Source: Chlorobiaceae bacterium (lineage in GTDB: Bacteria; Bacteroidota; Chlorobiia; Chlorobiales; Chlorobiaceae). From it: DNA of 64,000 bases. A model generated the notes under the pieces. That model was not told the DNA's origin, made no database searches, and saw only the letters and a list, made by a program, of their open reading frames with translations. This document shows positions 1 to 8,096 of the stretch, one piece after another. Location of the stretch: assembly GCA_013334525.1 (NCBI GenBank), contig JAAXXK010000008.1:3614-67613 (forward strand), in the 5' to 3' direction. Every line of letters begins with the position of its first letter. The stretch's first letter is position 1. Both the position numbers and the translations under genes were made by a program.

Positions 1-2
1 CC

Positions 3-434
3 GCAGTAAAGCCAGAGTCCGCACCCAGGCCCGAGCTCGCCGTGAAGTCCGAGCCCACAGCGAAGCCAGAGTCTGCAGTAAAGCAGGAGCCCGTCTCGAA
101 GCCAGAAACTTTAGTAAAGCCAGAGTCCGCACCCAAGCCAGAATCTGCTGCGAAGTCTGAGCCCGCCACCAAGCCGGAGCCCGCCACCAAGCCGGAGCCT
201 GCCGCGAAGCCGGAGTCCACAGCGAAGCCCGAGTCCATAGCGAAGCCGGAGTCCGCCGTGAAGTCCGAGCCCACCGCGAAGCCGGAGTCCGCAGCCAGGC
301 AGGAGCCCCTGGTGAAGTCGGAGAGCGAAACAAAGCCTGAGTCCGCATCAGCGTCTTCGCCCATGGCAGAGTCTGCGCCTGCACCATCACCAGGGCCGTT
401 GCCGGTGCAGCCCGCTTCGCCACCGCTTAAATGA
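3..434 (+). CDS. Lys/Pro/Glu/Ser-repeat protein, C-terminal part (partial at window edge)
   Basis: The reading frame is open to the left edge, so the real start lies upstream; an in-frame GTG at 42 is only the first start-like codon inside the window. The visible 143 residues are almost wholly a six-residue repeat of the KPESA / KSEPT / KQEPV type, followed by a Ser/Ala/Pro-rich tail ending in PPLK. The composition (alternating Lys and Glu between prolines) predicts an extended, charged, unfolded linker or tail. No enzymatic domain is visible and I do not recognise the gene. The DNA is an imperfect 18-bp tandem repeat, so length variation between strains is likely. No terminator hairpin is evident after the stop; the intergenic repeat begins about 10 bp later. 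Confidence 0.6.
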   Translation, partial: AVKPESAPRPELAVKSEPTAKPESAVKQEPVSKPETLVKPESAPKPESAAKSEPATKPEPATKPEPAAKPESTAKPESIAKPESAVKSEPTAKPESAARQEPLVKSESETKPESASASSPMAESAPAPSPGPLPVQPASPPLK

Positions 435-445
435 ACGCACCGAAG

Positions 446-573
446 CTGGATGCCGATTTTATTAAAGCCACGGTAAAGAGCTTTTGAAATGCTTATATTT
501 TTTCAGTTGATCGTTTAACCTGCGGCCAACTGAAATCGGTTTTATGACGATTTGGCAATCAGGTTACGGCATG
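446..573 (+). repeat. Intergenic repeat, copy 1
   Basis: Positions 446-506 match 5681-5741 over 61 bp with one mismatch, and weaker similarity continues to about 573 (matching to about 5812). The core includes TAAAGCCACGGTAAAGAGC and ends GCTTATATTTTTTCAG. A related 3' end recurs at 50160-50181. The two full copies are in the same orientation and flank the 1188-5222 gene. Its nature is unknown: it could be a leftover of a duplicated segment, or a shared promoter or leader element. Confidence 0.8.
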
Positions 574-1187
574 AGGCTCTGCAACACCGATGTGACCCTG
601 TCAACGGCATTTAAAAAAAAACTTCTTAAGCTCATGTTCTCTGGGATTTTACAGCTGTTCCTGCCCTGTTTGCCATCTGATCGCCCTGCCCATCTATAAC
701 GCCAATCAACGTTGCGCCTGCAGTGCCGGGCTCCTTTTCCGACAACCAATCTGTTTCAGTGGCAATCCATTTGTCGGAACGTCATTGTCTGATACCGTCT
801 TGCCGTTTATGGACTGATCGCTCCAGGCTCCAAAGTTTTAAAAAAATATGATCTGCGTCCTGCTTTTTACTGATGGCAGTACCCTGGAACTGGGCTTGCC
901 TTCAATACAGGCCCGGTAATGGTTTTATCGACCATGAATCAGCCTGCCTGCATAACGGATTGCTCGTCGTTTATGATATCTCATATCAGGAAAAGGAATT
1001 CCACTCTTTTTGCGGCATGTCGGAAACCCTGCATTTGTTTACCACATAGACAAATAAAAGCATGATTTGATTTTTCAAATATGTTGCCAACTGTTGACGC
1101 CCGCTTCATAATCGTATCGATTTACGATCGTATTCTTGGGTTACTGCTTTTGCCATGGTTTCAAAAATCCATAACAGGAATCCCGTA
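574..1187. other. Non-coding stretch before the giant gene
   Basis: About 610 bp in which I see no convincing gene: the only open frame of note (minus strand, 564-749) lacks a ribosome binding site and resembles no family. The last 100 bp are AT-rich and contain two close ATCGTAT copies (about 1113-1133). The region presumably holds the promoter of the next gene. Confidence 0.4.
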
Positions 1188-4100
1188 ATGGCTAACTTAT
1201 CCCTCATCAATGCGAGCGTCGATGGTCTGGGCAATATCGTGACCCTTTATTTCAGTGAGGTTCTCGATACCGTCCACCTTCCATCAATTTCACAGTTTGT
1301 CGTCGATAACAGCGGCAGCAAGACTATCAGTGGTCTGCAGGTTGTCAACAATCAGGTGATCCTGAATCTTGATTCTCCCCTGAATACCGCGTTGCCCGTT
1401 ACGGTTTCGTACACCGATCCCACAGGGGGCAACGATACAAATGCAATTCAGGGCATTGCCGGTATTGATCTCGCTTCATTCTCCAACGTTGTAGTCAACA
1501 ACGCTCTTGAGTTGACGCCCAGTTTATCGGAAACCTTTTCGCTGGGTTCTTCGATTGCGCTTCCATACGGTGCCGAAATATCAGCTTTCGATGAGGCTAG
1601 CGGACGACTGTTTGTTACTTCGCCGAACTCAGGGCTTCAGGTTGTCCAGGTTGATTCCCAGTATCATATGACGCTTCTCGGTACCATTTCACTGGGGAGC
1701 AACGATGTGAACAGCGTTGCGGTCAAAAACGGCATTGTCGCCGTTGCTGTTGCCGCTGCAGACAAGACACAGCCAGGGAGCGTCTATTTTCTGGATGCTG
1801 ACGGCACGGTCGGCAACAGCTCGATGATCATCGGCAGCGCCACGGTCGGTGCCCTTCCCGATATGCTGACTTTCAGCGCAGACGGAAGCAAGGTTCTTGT
1901 GGCCAACGAAGGTGAGCGCAACACTCCTGCAGATATAACCGCGCTCAAGTCTGCCATTGATCCGGATGGTTCGGTCAGCATCATAGATATAAGCGACCTT
2001 AACCACATATCTGTCACGACAGCATCGTTTGATCCTTCAATTGTCGGCACCATAGCCGATCTCAAAGCTGAAGGTGTGCGCCTGTTTGCCGGAAATACTG
2101 GTTTTGAGACCACGACACTTGCCCAGGACCTCGAACCGGAATACATAAGCATTTCACCTGACGGGGCAAAGGCATTTGTCACCCTTCAGGAGAACAACGC
2201 CATCGGGATTCTCGATCTCGATACGGCAAGTCCTACCTACGGCAAATTCACCGATATCGTCCCATTAGGCCTGAAAAGCTTCCTTGGCCTGCCATTCGAC
2301 GGAAGTGACAAGGACGGCGGCATAAACCTGCAGACTGACCAGCCTGTATTTGGCCAGCGCATGCCGGATGGCATCAGTTCCTTTACAGGTTCTGATGGAA
2401 AAACCTATTACGTTATCGCAAACGAAGGTGATGACCGTAATGATTTCCTTTCCTCCAGCACACCTGAAGCTGTTCGGTTGTCGACACTCGATCTTGACAA
2501 TACCGCATTCCCGAATGAAGCCGCATTGAAGACAAATGCAGAAATTGGTCGTCTGACGGTCTCCAATGCCTCCGGCAACAACGGCGATACCAATGGCGAT
2601 GGAGATATTGACCAGATCCTGACTTACGGTTCCCGCTCTTTCAGCATCCTTGACGAGCATGGAACCCTGGTTTTTGACAGCGGATCCCACATAGAACAAT
2701 TCGTGGCTGGAACGGGTGCCTTTAATTCGCAGGATCCGGCCAATTCAGGCCTTTTTATCGATACTCGCTCCGACAATAAAGGTCCGGAGCCGGAGGGTGT
2801 CTCAATCGGGCAGGTTGACGGAAGAACCCTTGCTTTCATAGGACTCGAACGTGCAGCCGGCGCGATACTCGTCTATGATGTCACCAATCCTCTGGATGTC
2901 ACCTTTGTCCAGTGCCTCCAGAATCCCGATGAATCCCAAAGCCTTGTCGGTGCCGACGGTGCTGCCTATGGTGCTGGTCCCGAAGGGCTGAATTTTGTGA
3001 CCTTTAATCAGCAGAACCTTCTGTTTGTTTCCAACGAATACTCGAAAACCGTAAGTCTTTACCACCAGAACAGTGCGCCGACGGTTGATCAGGCGATCAG
3101 CGATGTTTCAAAGGGGGAGAACACTCCTTTCACATTCATGGTCCCTGCCGGAACTTTCCAGGATCTGGATACCGGCGACAGCCTGACTTATACGGCAACG
3201 CTTGCTGATGGTTCTGCCCTGCCGTCATGGCTCCATTTTGACGGGGAACTTCAGGGTGCGCTGAACTATACCTCTTCCGCCATGGATTCCTACTTTTCAC
3301 TTGGTACATGGGCGGGGAACGTTGCAACAGATTCCGCATCGGCTGCAACGGCAATGTCTACGGGGGTGAAAACCGACGGCGGCAATATTTGCTGGCTGAG
3401 CGGTGATCCTGTCAATGGCTCGCTCACGACTATTGCTGAAACCCTGAAGGCCGATCTCGGTTATGCAATCGGTGTCGTGACAACGGTACCTTTCTCACAT
3501 GCCACCCCTGCCGGTTTTGTCAGCCACAACGTCAGTCGCAGCAATTATCAGGATATAGCCCATGAAATCCTGTTCACGACGGAGCCGGATGTCGTGATCG
3601 GAGGCGGCCTTGATTCACTTTTTGCAAAAGCGGTCAAAAATTCTGCGGGTCAGAGCACCGATCTCGACGGAAACGGATACAACGATGACTATGATGTGTT
3701 CAGGGATGCGAATCCTGACAACAATAACGGCTACTCATTTGTTCAGCGGGAAACGGGTGTCGACGGAGGAACAGCACTTGCGGCAAAAGCCGCTGAAGTG
3801 GACATTACGAACGGAGACAAGCTATTTGGCCTCTTCGGTACGTCGGGCGGTAACTTCGAGTATTACAACGTATCAGACACCCCAGGCACTCCGACCATTA
3901 CACGGAGCACGACGGACAGTACTCCGGCAGTGGATGAAGATCCTACTCTGGCCGAAATGACCTTGACAACCCTGTCGGTACTGAACAAGGACCCGCAGGG
4001 ATTTTTCGTGATGTTCGAGCAGGGAGACATCGACTGGAGCAATCACGCCAACGATTACGAGAATATGGTCGGCGGCACATACGATCTCGAGCAGGCCGTT

Positions 4101-5222
4101 ACAGCAGCAGAGACCATGGTTGGTTCCAGCGTGAACGGAATGGACTGGTCGAACACACTGATGATTGTCACGAGCGATCACTCGAACAGCTACATGCGTC
4201 TCCAGCAGGAGGCGGGTCTCGGCAATCTGCTCGACAAGGCTGCCGGGGAGGTAACCTACAGTTCAGTCAACCATACGAATGAGCTGGTAACCCTCCAGGC
4301 AAGAGGTGCAGGCGCGCAGCTCTTCAGTGAGTATGCCGGTCGCCTTTATGCAGGAACGGACATCGTAGACAATACAGACATCTACAATGTGATGAAGTCG
4401 GCAGCAGAAGATCTCGGCGTTGACCACATCATCCTGTTTATCGGTGACGGCATGAACATCGAGCATGAAATTGCCGCCAGCCAGTATCTCTACGGAAAGG
4501 ATTTCGGACTGACCTGGCAAGACTGGGGCCAGCTTGAAGATGGATGGGCCGGGTACGCGAGTACATGGGATGTCACCTCCTACAACACCTATGCAGCCAA
4601 AGCAGGTGTGGCGGCTTACAGCCCGAGCACATTCGATCCAGCAATAGGATACAATACTGCGCTGGGTGGCGAAACACCCCTGCCGATCGGGGTGACGTTC
4701 AGCGGCACGGCGGACCACTCGGATGTTGGCTCGCTGGAGATACTGGTAACGGCTACAGACGAGAGCGGCGCCACGTCAAGCGATACGTTTAACCTTACGG
4801 TGACGGACAGCACGGCACCGACCGTAACGGCATTCAATCCTGTCGATGGGGCGACAGGGGTTGCGATCGACAGCACTATCCAGCTCACCTTCAGCGAGAA
4901 TGTCGAGCTGCACGAAGGTACGATCGCAATCCACAGCGGTTCGGTAACGGGATTGACTGTAGCGTCGGACATATCGGTTTCGGGCAATACCCTCACGCTT
5001 GACCCGACCGGATTGCTTTCCAACGATACAGAGTACTTTGTGACCTTCTCTGATGGAAGTCTTGCTGACTTGTCAGGAAATCATTACGGTGGGACATCTT
5101 CGTTTAATTTCAGCACGGTGGCGGCAGCTCATGCAATTTCCGGTTCAGGCGATGGCGGCAGTGCCACCGGAGTGCTTGTCGGAGCCGGTGCGCTTGGCCT
5201 GCTTGCTATGCTGATATTCTGA
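1188..5222 (+). CDS. Choice-of-anchor-I / Ig-like protein with an inserted, circularly permuted alkaline phosphatase domain
   Basis: Residues are numbered from the upstream in-frame ATG at 1155 (1355 aa); the ATG at 1188 is the likelier start because AGGA lies 8 bp before it. Order: N-terminal SwmB-like beta domain (about 12-110); choice-of-anchor-I beta-propeller-like region (about 115-650); Ig-like (He_PIG type) domain starting about 660 and interrupted after FDG (697); phosphatase insert (698-1179); rest of the Ig-like domain from VTFSGT (1180); a Big_5/SbsA-type Ig domain (about 1225-1325); and a hydrophobic C-terminal tail. In the insert the Ser727 region (TDSAS), E955/D960/H964, D1008/H1009 and H1040 come first; the usual N-terminal strand with D1098 (FIGDGMN) follows at about 1090. 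This is a circular permutation with all catalytic and zinc ligands kept. No N-terminal signal peptide is apparent, so the export route is unclear; a surface or periplasmic role in phosphate release is inferred. Confidence 0.85.
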   Translation: MANLSLINASVDGLGNIVTLYFSEVLDTVHLPSISQFVVDNSGSKTISGLQVVNNQVILNLDSPLNTALPVTVSYTDPTGGNDTNAIQGIAGIDLASFSNVVVNNALELTPSLSETFSLGSSIALPYGAEISAFDEASGRLFVTSPNSGLQVVQVDSQYHMTLLGTISLGSNDVNSVAVKNGIVAVAVAAADKTQPGSVYFLDADGTVGNSSMIIGSATVGALPDMLTFSADGSKVLVANEGERNTPADITALKSAIDPDGSVSIIDISDLNHISVTTASFDPSIVGTIADLKAEGVRLFAGNTGFETTTLAQDLEPEYISISPDGAKAFVTLQENNAIGILDLDTASPTYGKFTDIVPLGLKSFLGLPFDGSDKDGGINLQTDQPVFGQRMPDGISSFTGSDGKTYYVIANEGDDRNDFLSSSTPEAVRLSTLDLDNTAFPNEAALKTNAEIGRLTVSNASGNNGDTNGDGDIDQILTYGSRSFSILDEHGTLVFDSGSHIEQFVAGTGAFNSQDPANSGLFIDTRSDNKGPEPEGVSIGQVDGRTLAFIGLERAAGAILVYDVTNPLDVTFVQCLQNPDESQSLVGADGAAYGAGPEGLNFVTFNQQNLLFVSNEYSKTVSLYHQNSAPTVDQAISDVSKGENTPFTFMVPAGTFQDLDTGDSLTYTATLADGSALPSWLHFDGELQGALNYTSSAMDSYFSLGTWAGNVATDSASAATAMSTGVKTDGGNICWLSGDPVNGSLTTIAETLKADLGYAIGVVTTVPFSHATPAGFVSHNVSRSNYQDIAHEILFTTEPDVVIGGGLDSLFAKAVKNSAGQSTDLDGNGYNDDYDVFRDANPDNNNGYSFVQRETGVDGGTALAAKAAEVDITNGDKLFGLFGTSGGNFEYYNVSDTPGTPTITRSTTDSTPAVDEDPTLAEMTLTTLSVLNKDPQGFFVMFEQGDIDWSNHANDYENMVGGTYDLEQAVTAAETMVGSSVNGMDWSNTLMIVTSDHSNSYMRLQQEAGLGNLLDKAAGEVTYSSVNHTNELVTLQARGAGAQLFSEYAGRLYAGTDIVDNTDIYNVMKSAAEDLGVDHIILFIGDGMNIEHEIAASQYLYGKDFGLTWQDWGQLEDGWAGYASTWDVTSYNTYAAKAGVAAYSPSTFDPAIGYNTALGGETPLPIGVTFSGTADHSDVGSLEILVTATDESGATSSDTFNLTVTDSTAPTVTAFNPVDGATGVAIDSTIQLTFSENVELHEGTIAIHSGSVTGLTVASDISVSGNTLTLDPTGLLSNDTEYFVTFSDGSLADLSGNHYGGTSSFNFSTVAAAHAISGSGDGGSATGVLVGAGALGLLAMLIF

Positions 5223-5297
5223 TGATTTTGTTTGCCTTTGTTGCGTAAGCTTTATCTCTGAAAGAAGAAACTTGCACCACTGAATGCAGCTTTACTG

Positions 5298-5359
5298 TTC
5301 CGGCAGAAAACGACAAGATAATCAGCACCATTAGCAAGTCGTCTTCTGCCGGATTTTTC
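5298..5359 (+). terminator. Hairpin with T-run after the phosphatase gene
   Basis: TCCGGCAGAAAACGAC (5299-5314) pairs with GTCGTCTTCTGCCGGA (5338-5353) with one G-U pair, and TTTTT follows. The loop is long (23 nt), but position and tail fit a rho-independent terminator 75 bp downstream of the stop. Confidence 0.6.
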
Positions 5360-5680
5360 GGTTTTTAACCTGAAAATGCCAATCAGTGTTCCCCCGAGAG
5401 AAAACCTGATTTGCGACAAGTTCTTCAAACTATATTGTTCTGCACTCCCGTCCCTCTCCGAGAAGCCTTGTTGCTGATATCCGGTTCCTCGCCTCTGGTA
5501 TTTCACTTTGGAGGTTTGAGTCCGGATCGTAAATAACCGCAAATACCAGCTCCTTCTGATGCTTTTGTTCATGATTTCCTGAGGTGAAAGCCTCATGCAT
5601 GAGATCGAGAACGCCATTGAAGGTCCGAATCGATGGATTTCTGCCGTCCTCTTCGCCAAAGCTTTGATGACCGTGCCGGT
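5360..5680. other. Gene-free stretch between terminator and repeat copy 2
   Basis: No gene is supported. An open minus-strand frame (5252-5659) spans the terminator hairpin and has a composition unlike the real proteins here. The start of the stretch carries a small element with arms TTTTCGGTT and AACCTGAAAA (5355-5376) that recurs in the pscA leader. Confidence 0.4.
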
Positions 5681-5812
5681 CTGGATACCGATTTTATTAA
5701 AGCCACGGTAAAGAGCTTTTGAAATGCTTATATTTTTTCAGATGACCGTTTAACCTTCGGTCAGCAGATAATCGGCTTATATGGCGAATTTGTGATCGGT
5801 TTGCGGCATGTG
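5681..5812 (+). repeat. Intergenic repeat, copy 2
   Basis: Second full copy of the 446-573 repeat: 60 of 61 positions identical in the core (5681-5741), then diverging similarity with shared GTTTAACC and CGGCATG blocks up to about 5812. It ends about 55 bp before the mutL start, so it forms part of the mutL upstream region. Confidence 0.8.
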
Positions 5813-5868
5813 GTTTTTCAAAAGCCCATGTGAGATGGTCACTGAAAGAAAATCGTGCTTATCTTTTT

Positions 5869-7746
5869 ATGGCCTCCATTGTAAAACTTCCTGATATTGT
5901 CGCCAATAAAATCTCGGCCGGCGAGGTTGTGCAGCGGCCGGCCTCCGTGGTCAAGGAACTCCTCGAAAACTCCATCGATTCCGGAGCATCCCGCATTACC
6001 GTCGTTATCCGTGATGCCGGCAAGCAGCTTATCCAGATCATCGACAACGGTTGCGGTATGGGGAGCGAAGATGCCCTGCTCAGCATGGAGCGGTTCGCCA
6101 CCAGCAAGATTACCGGTGTGGACGATCTGGATGCCCTGATGACCCTGGGCTTCAGGGGCGAGGCGCTGGCCAGCATCTCTTCGGTTTCGCATTTCGAGCT
6201 GAAAACCCGCAGGGCGGCCGATCAGCTTGGTACGCTGGTCAGGAGCGATGGCGGAGTGGTTGAAGCTCCCGAGCCGACCCAGTGCGAGGCGGGTACGATG
6301 ATTTCGGTACGGAACCTCTTTTTCAACGTACCGGCCCGGCGCAAGTTCCTCAAATCAAACGCCACGGAGTTCAAACATATCCACGAAACCGTCAAGGCGC
6401 TTGTGCTGGCCTATCCCGAGATCGAGTGGCGCATGATCAACGACGACGACGAGCTTTTTCATTTCCGGACTCCCGATGTACGCGAGCGGCTCAACCTGTT
6501 CTATGGCGAGGGGTTTGGCGACAGCCTCATCGAGGTTACCGAGGATAACGACTACCTCTCTGTCGGAGGATACCTCGGCAAACCAGGCATGATGGCCCGG
6601 CAGAAGCACGACCAGTATTTCTACATCAACCGGCGCATCGTCCAGAACCGGATGCTGGTGCAGGCTGTCCAGCAGGCATACGGCGAACTGCTCGAAGAGC
6701 GCCAATCCGCATTTGTGCTGCTGTTTCTTGGAATCGATCCGTCAAAGGTCGACGTGAATGTGCATCCCGCGAAACTTGAGGTGCGGTTCGAGGATGAACG
6801 AAGCGTAAGGAACATGGTCTATCCGGTCATCAAACGCGCGATACAGTTGCATGATTTTTCTCCCGAGGCCGCTTCGGTTAATGCCGGTTCGACTTTTTCG
6901 GAAGTGAGCGGCTTCAGCGGCGGAGCCGACAGAAGACTCGGTTTTCCCTCGTTTTCCGGCAAGGCGTCAACCACCGGGGATCTCTACAGGAACTACAGCC
7001 AGGGTGCGTTCAACTATGCCGATTCCAGGGATCGGCAGCTTCCCGTGGAGCTTTTTCCGGAGAAGGTCTCCGCAGAAAATCCGGTCGAGGAGCGTTATAC
7101 GGTAAACGAAGCAGGCCTGACTCCCGCATCCGGACAGCCGGCCATCGACGACGATGCGGCAAGGGTCACAGCGGACAAGGAGCCGAAAATCTGGCAGTTG
7201 CACAACAAGTACATCGTTTGCCAGATCAAGACGGGCCTGATGATCATAGACCAGCACGTCGCACATGAACGGGTGCTTTATGAACGCGCCATCGACGTGA
7301 TGAACGAGGAGGTTCCCAACTCCCAGCAGCTTCTGTTTCCGCAGAAAATCGATCTCAAGGCATGGCAGTACGAGGTCTATGAAGAGATCAGCGAAGAGAT
7401 CTACCGGCTCGGCTTCAATATCAGGCCGTTCGGCGGCATGAGCGTCATGATCGAGGGAGTCCCGCCCGATGTGCGTGATGGCACCGAGTCGACGATCCTG
7501 CAGGATATGATCGCCGAGTACCAGGAAAACGCCTCGAAACTGAAACTCGAAAAGCGGGACAACCTGGCCAAGTCATACTCCTGCCGCAATGCCATCATGA
7601 CCGGGCAGAAGCTCAACGTCGACGAGATGAGGATGCTGATCGACAGGCTTTTCGCGACCCGGATGCCATACGTATGCCCCCACGGGCGGCCGGTCATCAT
7701 CCGGTTGTCGCTGGACGAGTTGGACAGGATGTTCGGTCGGAAGTAG
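5869..7746 (+). CDS. mutL: DNA mismatch repair protein MutL
   Basis: Mismatch-repair ATPase that couples MutS recognition to strand incision. The start at ATG 5869 gives MASIVKLPDIVANKISAGEV, the conserved MutL N-terminus; an upstream in-frame GTG (5830) would add 13 unsupported residues. The protein is 625 aa. The GHKL ATPase domain shows ENSIDSGAS, DNGCGM and GFRGEAL. The C-terminal dimerisation domain has DQHVAHERVLYE, SCRNAIMTGQ and CPHGRP, close to the DQHA(X)2E(X)4E and CPHGRP motifs of MutL proteins with intrinsic nicking endonuclease activity, so this is probably a nicking MutL rather than the MutH-dependent E. coli type. A low-complexity linker lies between them. It appears monocistronic. 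Confidence 0.97.
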   Translation: MASIVKLPDIVANKISAGEVVQRPASVVKELLENSIDSGASRITVVIRDAGKQLIQIIDNGCGMGSEDALLSMERFATSKITGVDDLDALMTLGFRGEALASISSVSHFELKTRRAADQLGTLVRSDGGVVEAPEPTQCEAGTMISVRNLFFNVPARRKFLKSNATEFKHIHETVKALVLAYPEIEWRMINDDDELFHFRTPDVRERLNLFYGEGFGDSLIEVTEDNDYLSVGGYLGKPGMMARQKHDQYFYINRRIVQNRMLVQAVQQAYGELLEERQSAFVLLFLGIDPSKVDVNVHPAKLEVRFEDERSVRNMVYPVIKRAIQLHDFSPEAASVNAGSTFSEVSGFSGGADRRLGFPSFSGKASTTGDLYRNYSQGAFNYADSRDRQLPVELFPEKVSAENPVEERYTVNEAGLTPASGQPAIDDDAARVTADKEPKIWQLHNKYIVCQIKTGLMIIDQHVAHERVLYERAIDVMNEEVPNSQQLLFPQKIDLKAWQYEVYEEISEEIYRLGFNIRPFGGMSVMIEGVPPDVRDGTESTILQDMIAEYQENASKLKLEKRDNLAKSYSCRNAIMTGQKLNVDEMRMLIDRLFATRMPYVCPHGRPVIIRLSLDELDRMFGRK

Positions 7747-7753
7747 AGGAAGA

Positions 7754-7798
7754 AATGGAGAAAATGGACAAAATGGACTTTATGGACGGTATGGACAA
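7754..7798 (+). repeat. 9-bp tandem repeat ATGGACnnn, five units (site A)
   Basis: Five consecutive 9-bp units starting ATGGAG/ATGGAC with variable third triplets begin 7 bp after the mutL stop. The unit is the same as in the larger inverted repeats at 17592-17737 and 48530-48692. Confidence 0.75.
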
Positions 7799-7875
7799 CA
7801 GCAGGACTTGCCTTGAGAGTTTTCGTTCATTAAGTTCATTCGTCGCCATCCATCGACTGCCTGTTGTCGTGGAAT

Positions 7876-7904
7876 TTGTTTCTTTGAGGTCTTGTTTGTA
7901 CATT
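7876..7904 (+). promoter_or_regulatory. Putative sigma-70-type promoter for tRNA-Arg
   Basis: TTGTTT (7876-7881), a 17-bp spacer and TACATT (7899-7904), about 20 bp upstream of the mature tRNA 5' end. Inferred from spacing only. Confidence 0.4.
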
Positions 7905-7923
7905 AACGCCGAAAGGACGGTAT

Positions 7924-7996
7924 ACCCTTGTAGCTCAGAGGATAGAGCAGCAGTTTCCTAAACTGTTGGTCGGCAGTTCGAGTCTGCCCAAGGGTA
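7924..7996 (+). tRNA. tRNA-Arg (anticodon CCU)
   Basis: A complete cloverleaf can be drawn: acceptor ACCCTTG with CAAGGGT, D stem GCTC/GAGC, anticodon stem GCAGT/ACTGT with loop TTCCTAA, T stem GGCAG/CTGCC with loop TTCGAGT. The anticodon CCT reads AGG. CCA is not encoded. A terminator hairpin follows about 40 bp downstream. Confidence 0.95.
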
Positions 7997-8034
7997 CTCC
8001 TCACCACACATGAGCCCGAGCACACGGGAAAAAC

Positions 8035-8060
8035 AGCAGGGTTTGTCCCTGCTTTTTTTT
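8035..8060 (+). terminator. Terminator after tRNA-Arg
   Basis: AGCAGGG, a 5-nt loop, CCCTGCT, then a run of eight T. Confidence 0.85.
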
Positions 8061-8096
8061 ATGTCCGGATGCGATTTATCGAACTGTTTCGAACGC

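Noticed and set aside
564-749. Small minus-strand frame before the phosphatase gene
   Set aside because: No Shine-Dalgarno sequence, no family features, overlaps the intergenic repeat.
1113-1137. Imperfect palindrome in the phosphatase upstream region
   Set aside because: Only about seven of ten positions pair; a direct ATCGTAT duplication explains it equally and no operator can be assigned.
5252-5659. Minus-strand open frame between the phosphatase gene and mutL
   Set aside because: Overlaps the terminator hairpin, has no similarity and no Shine-Dalgarno sequence.
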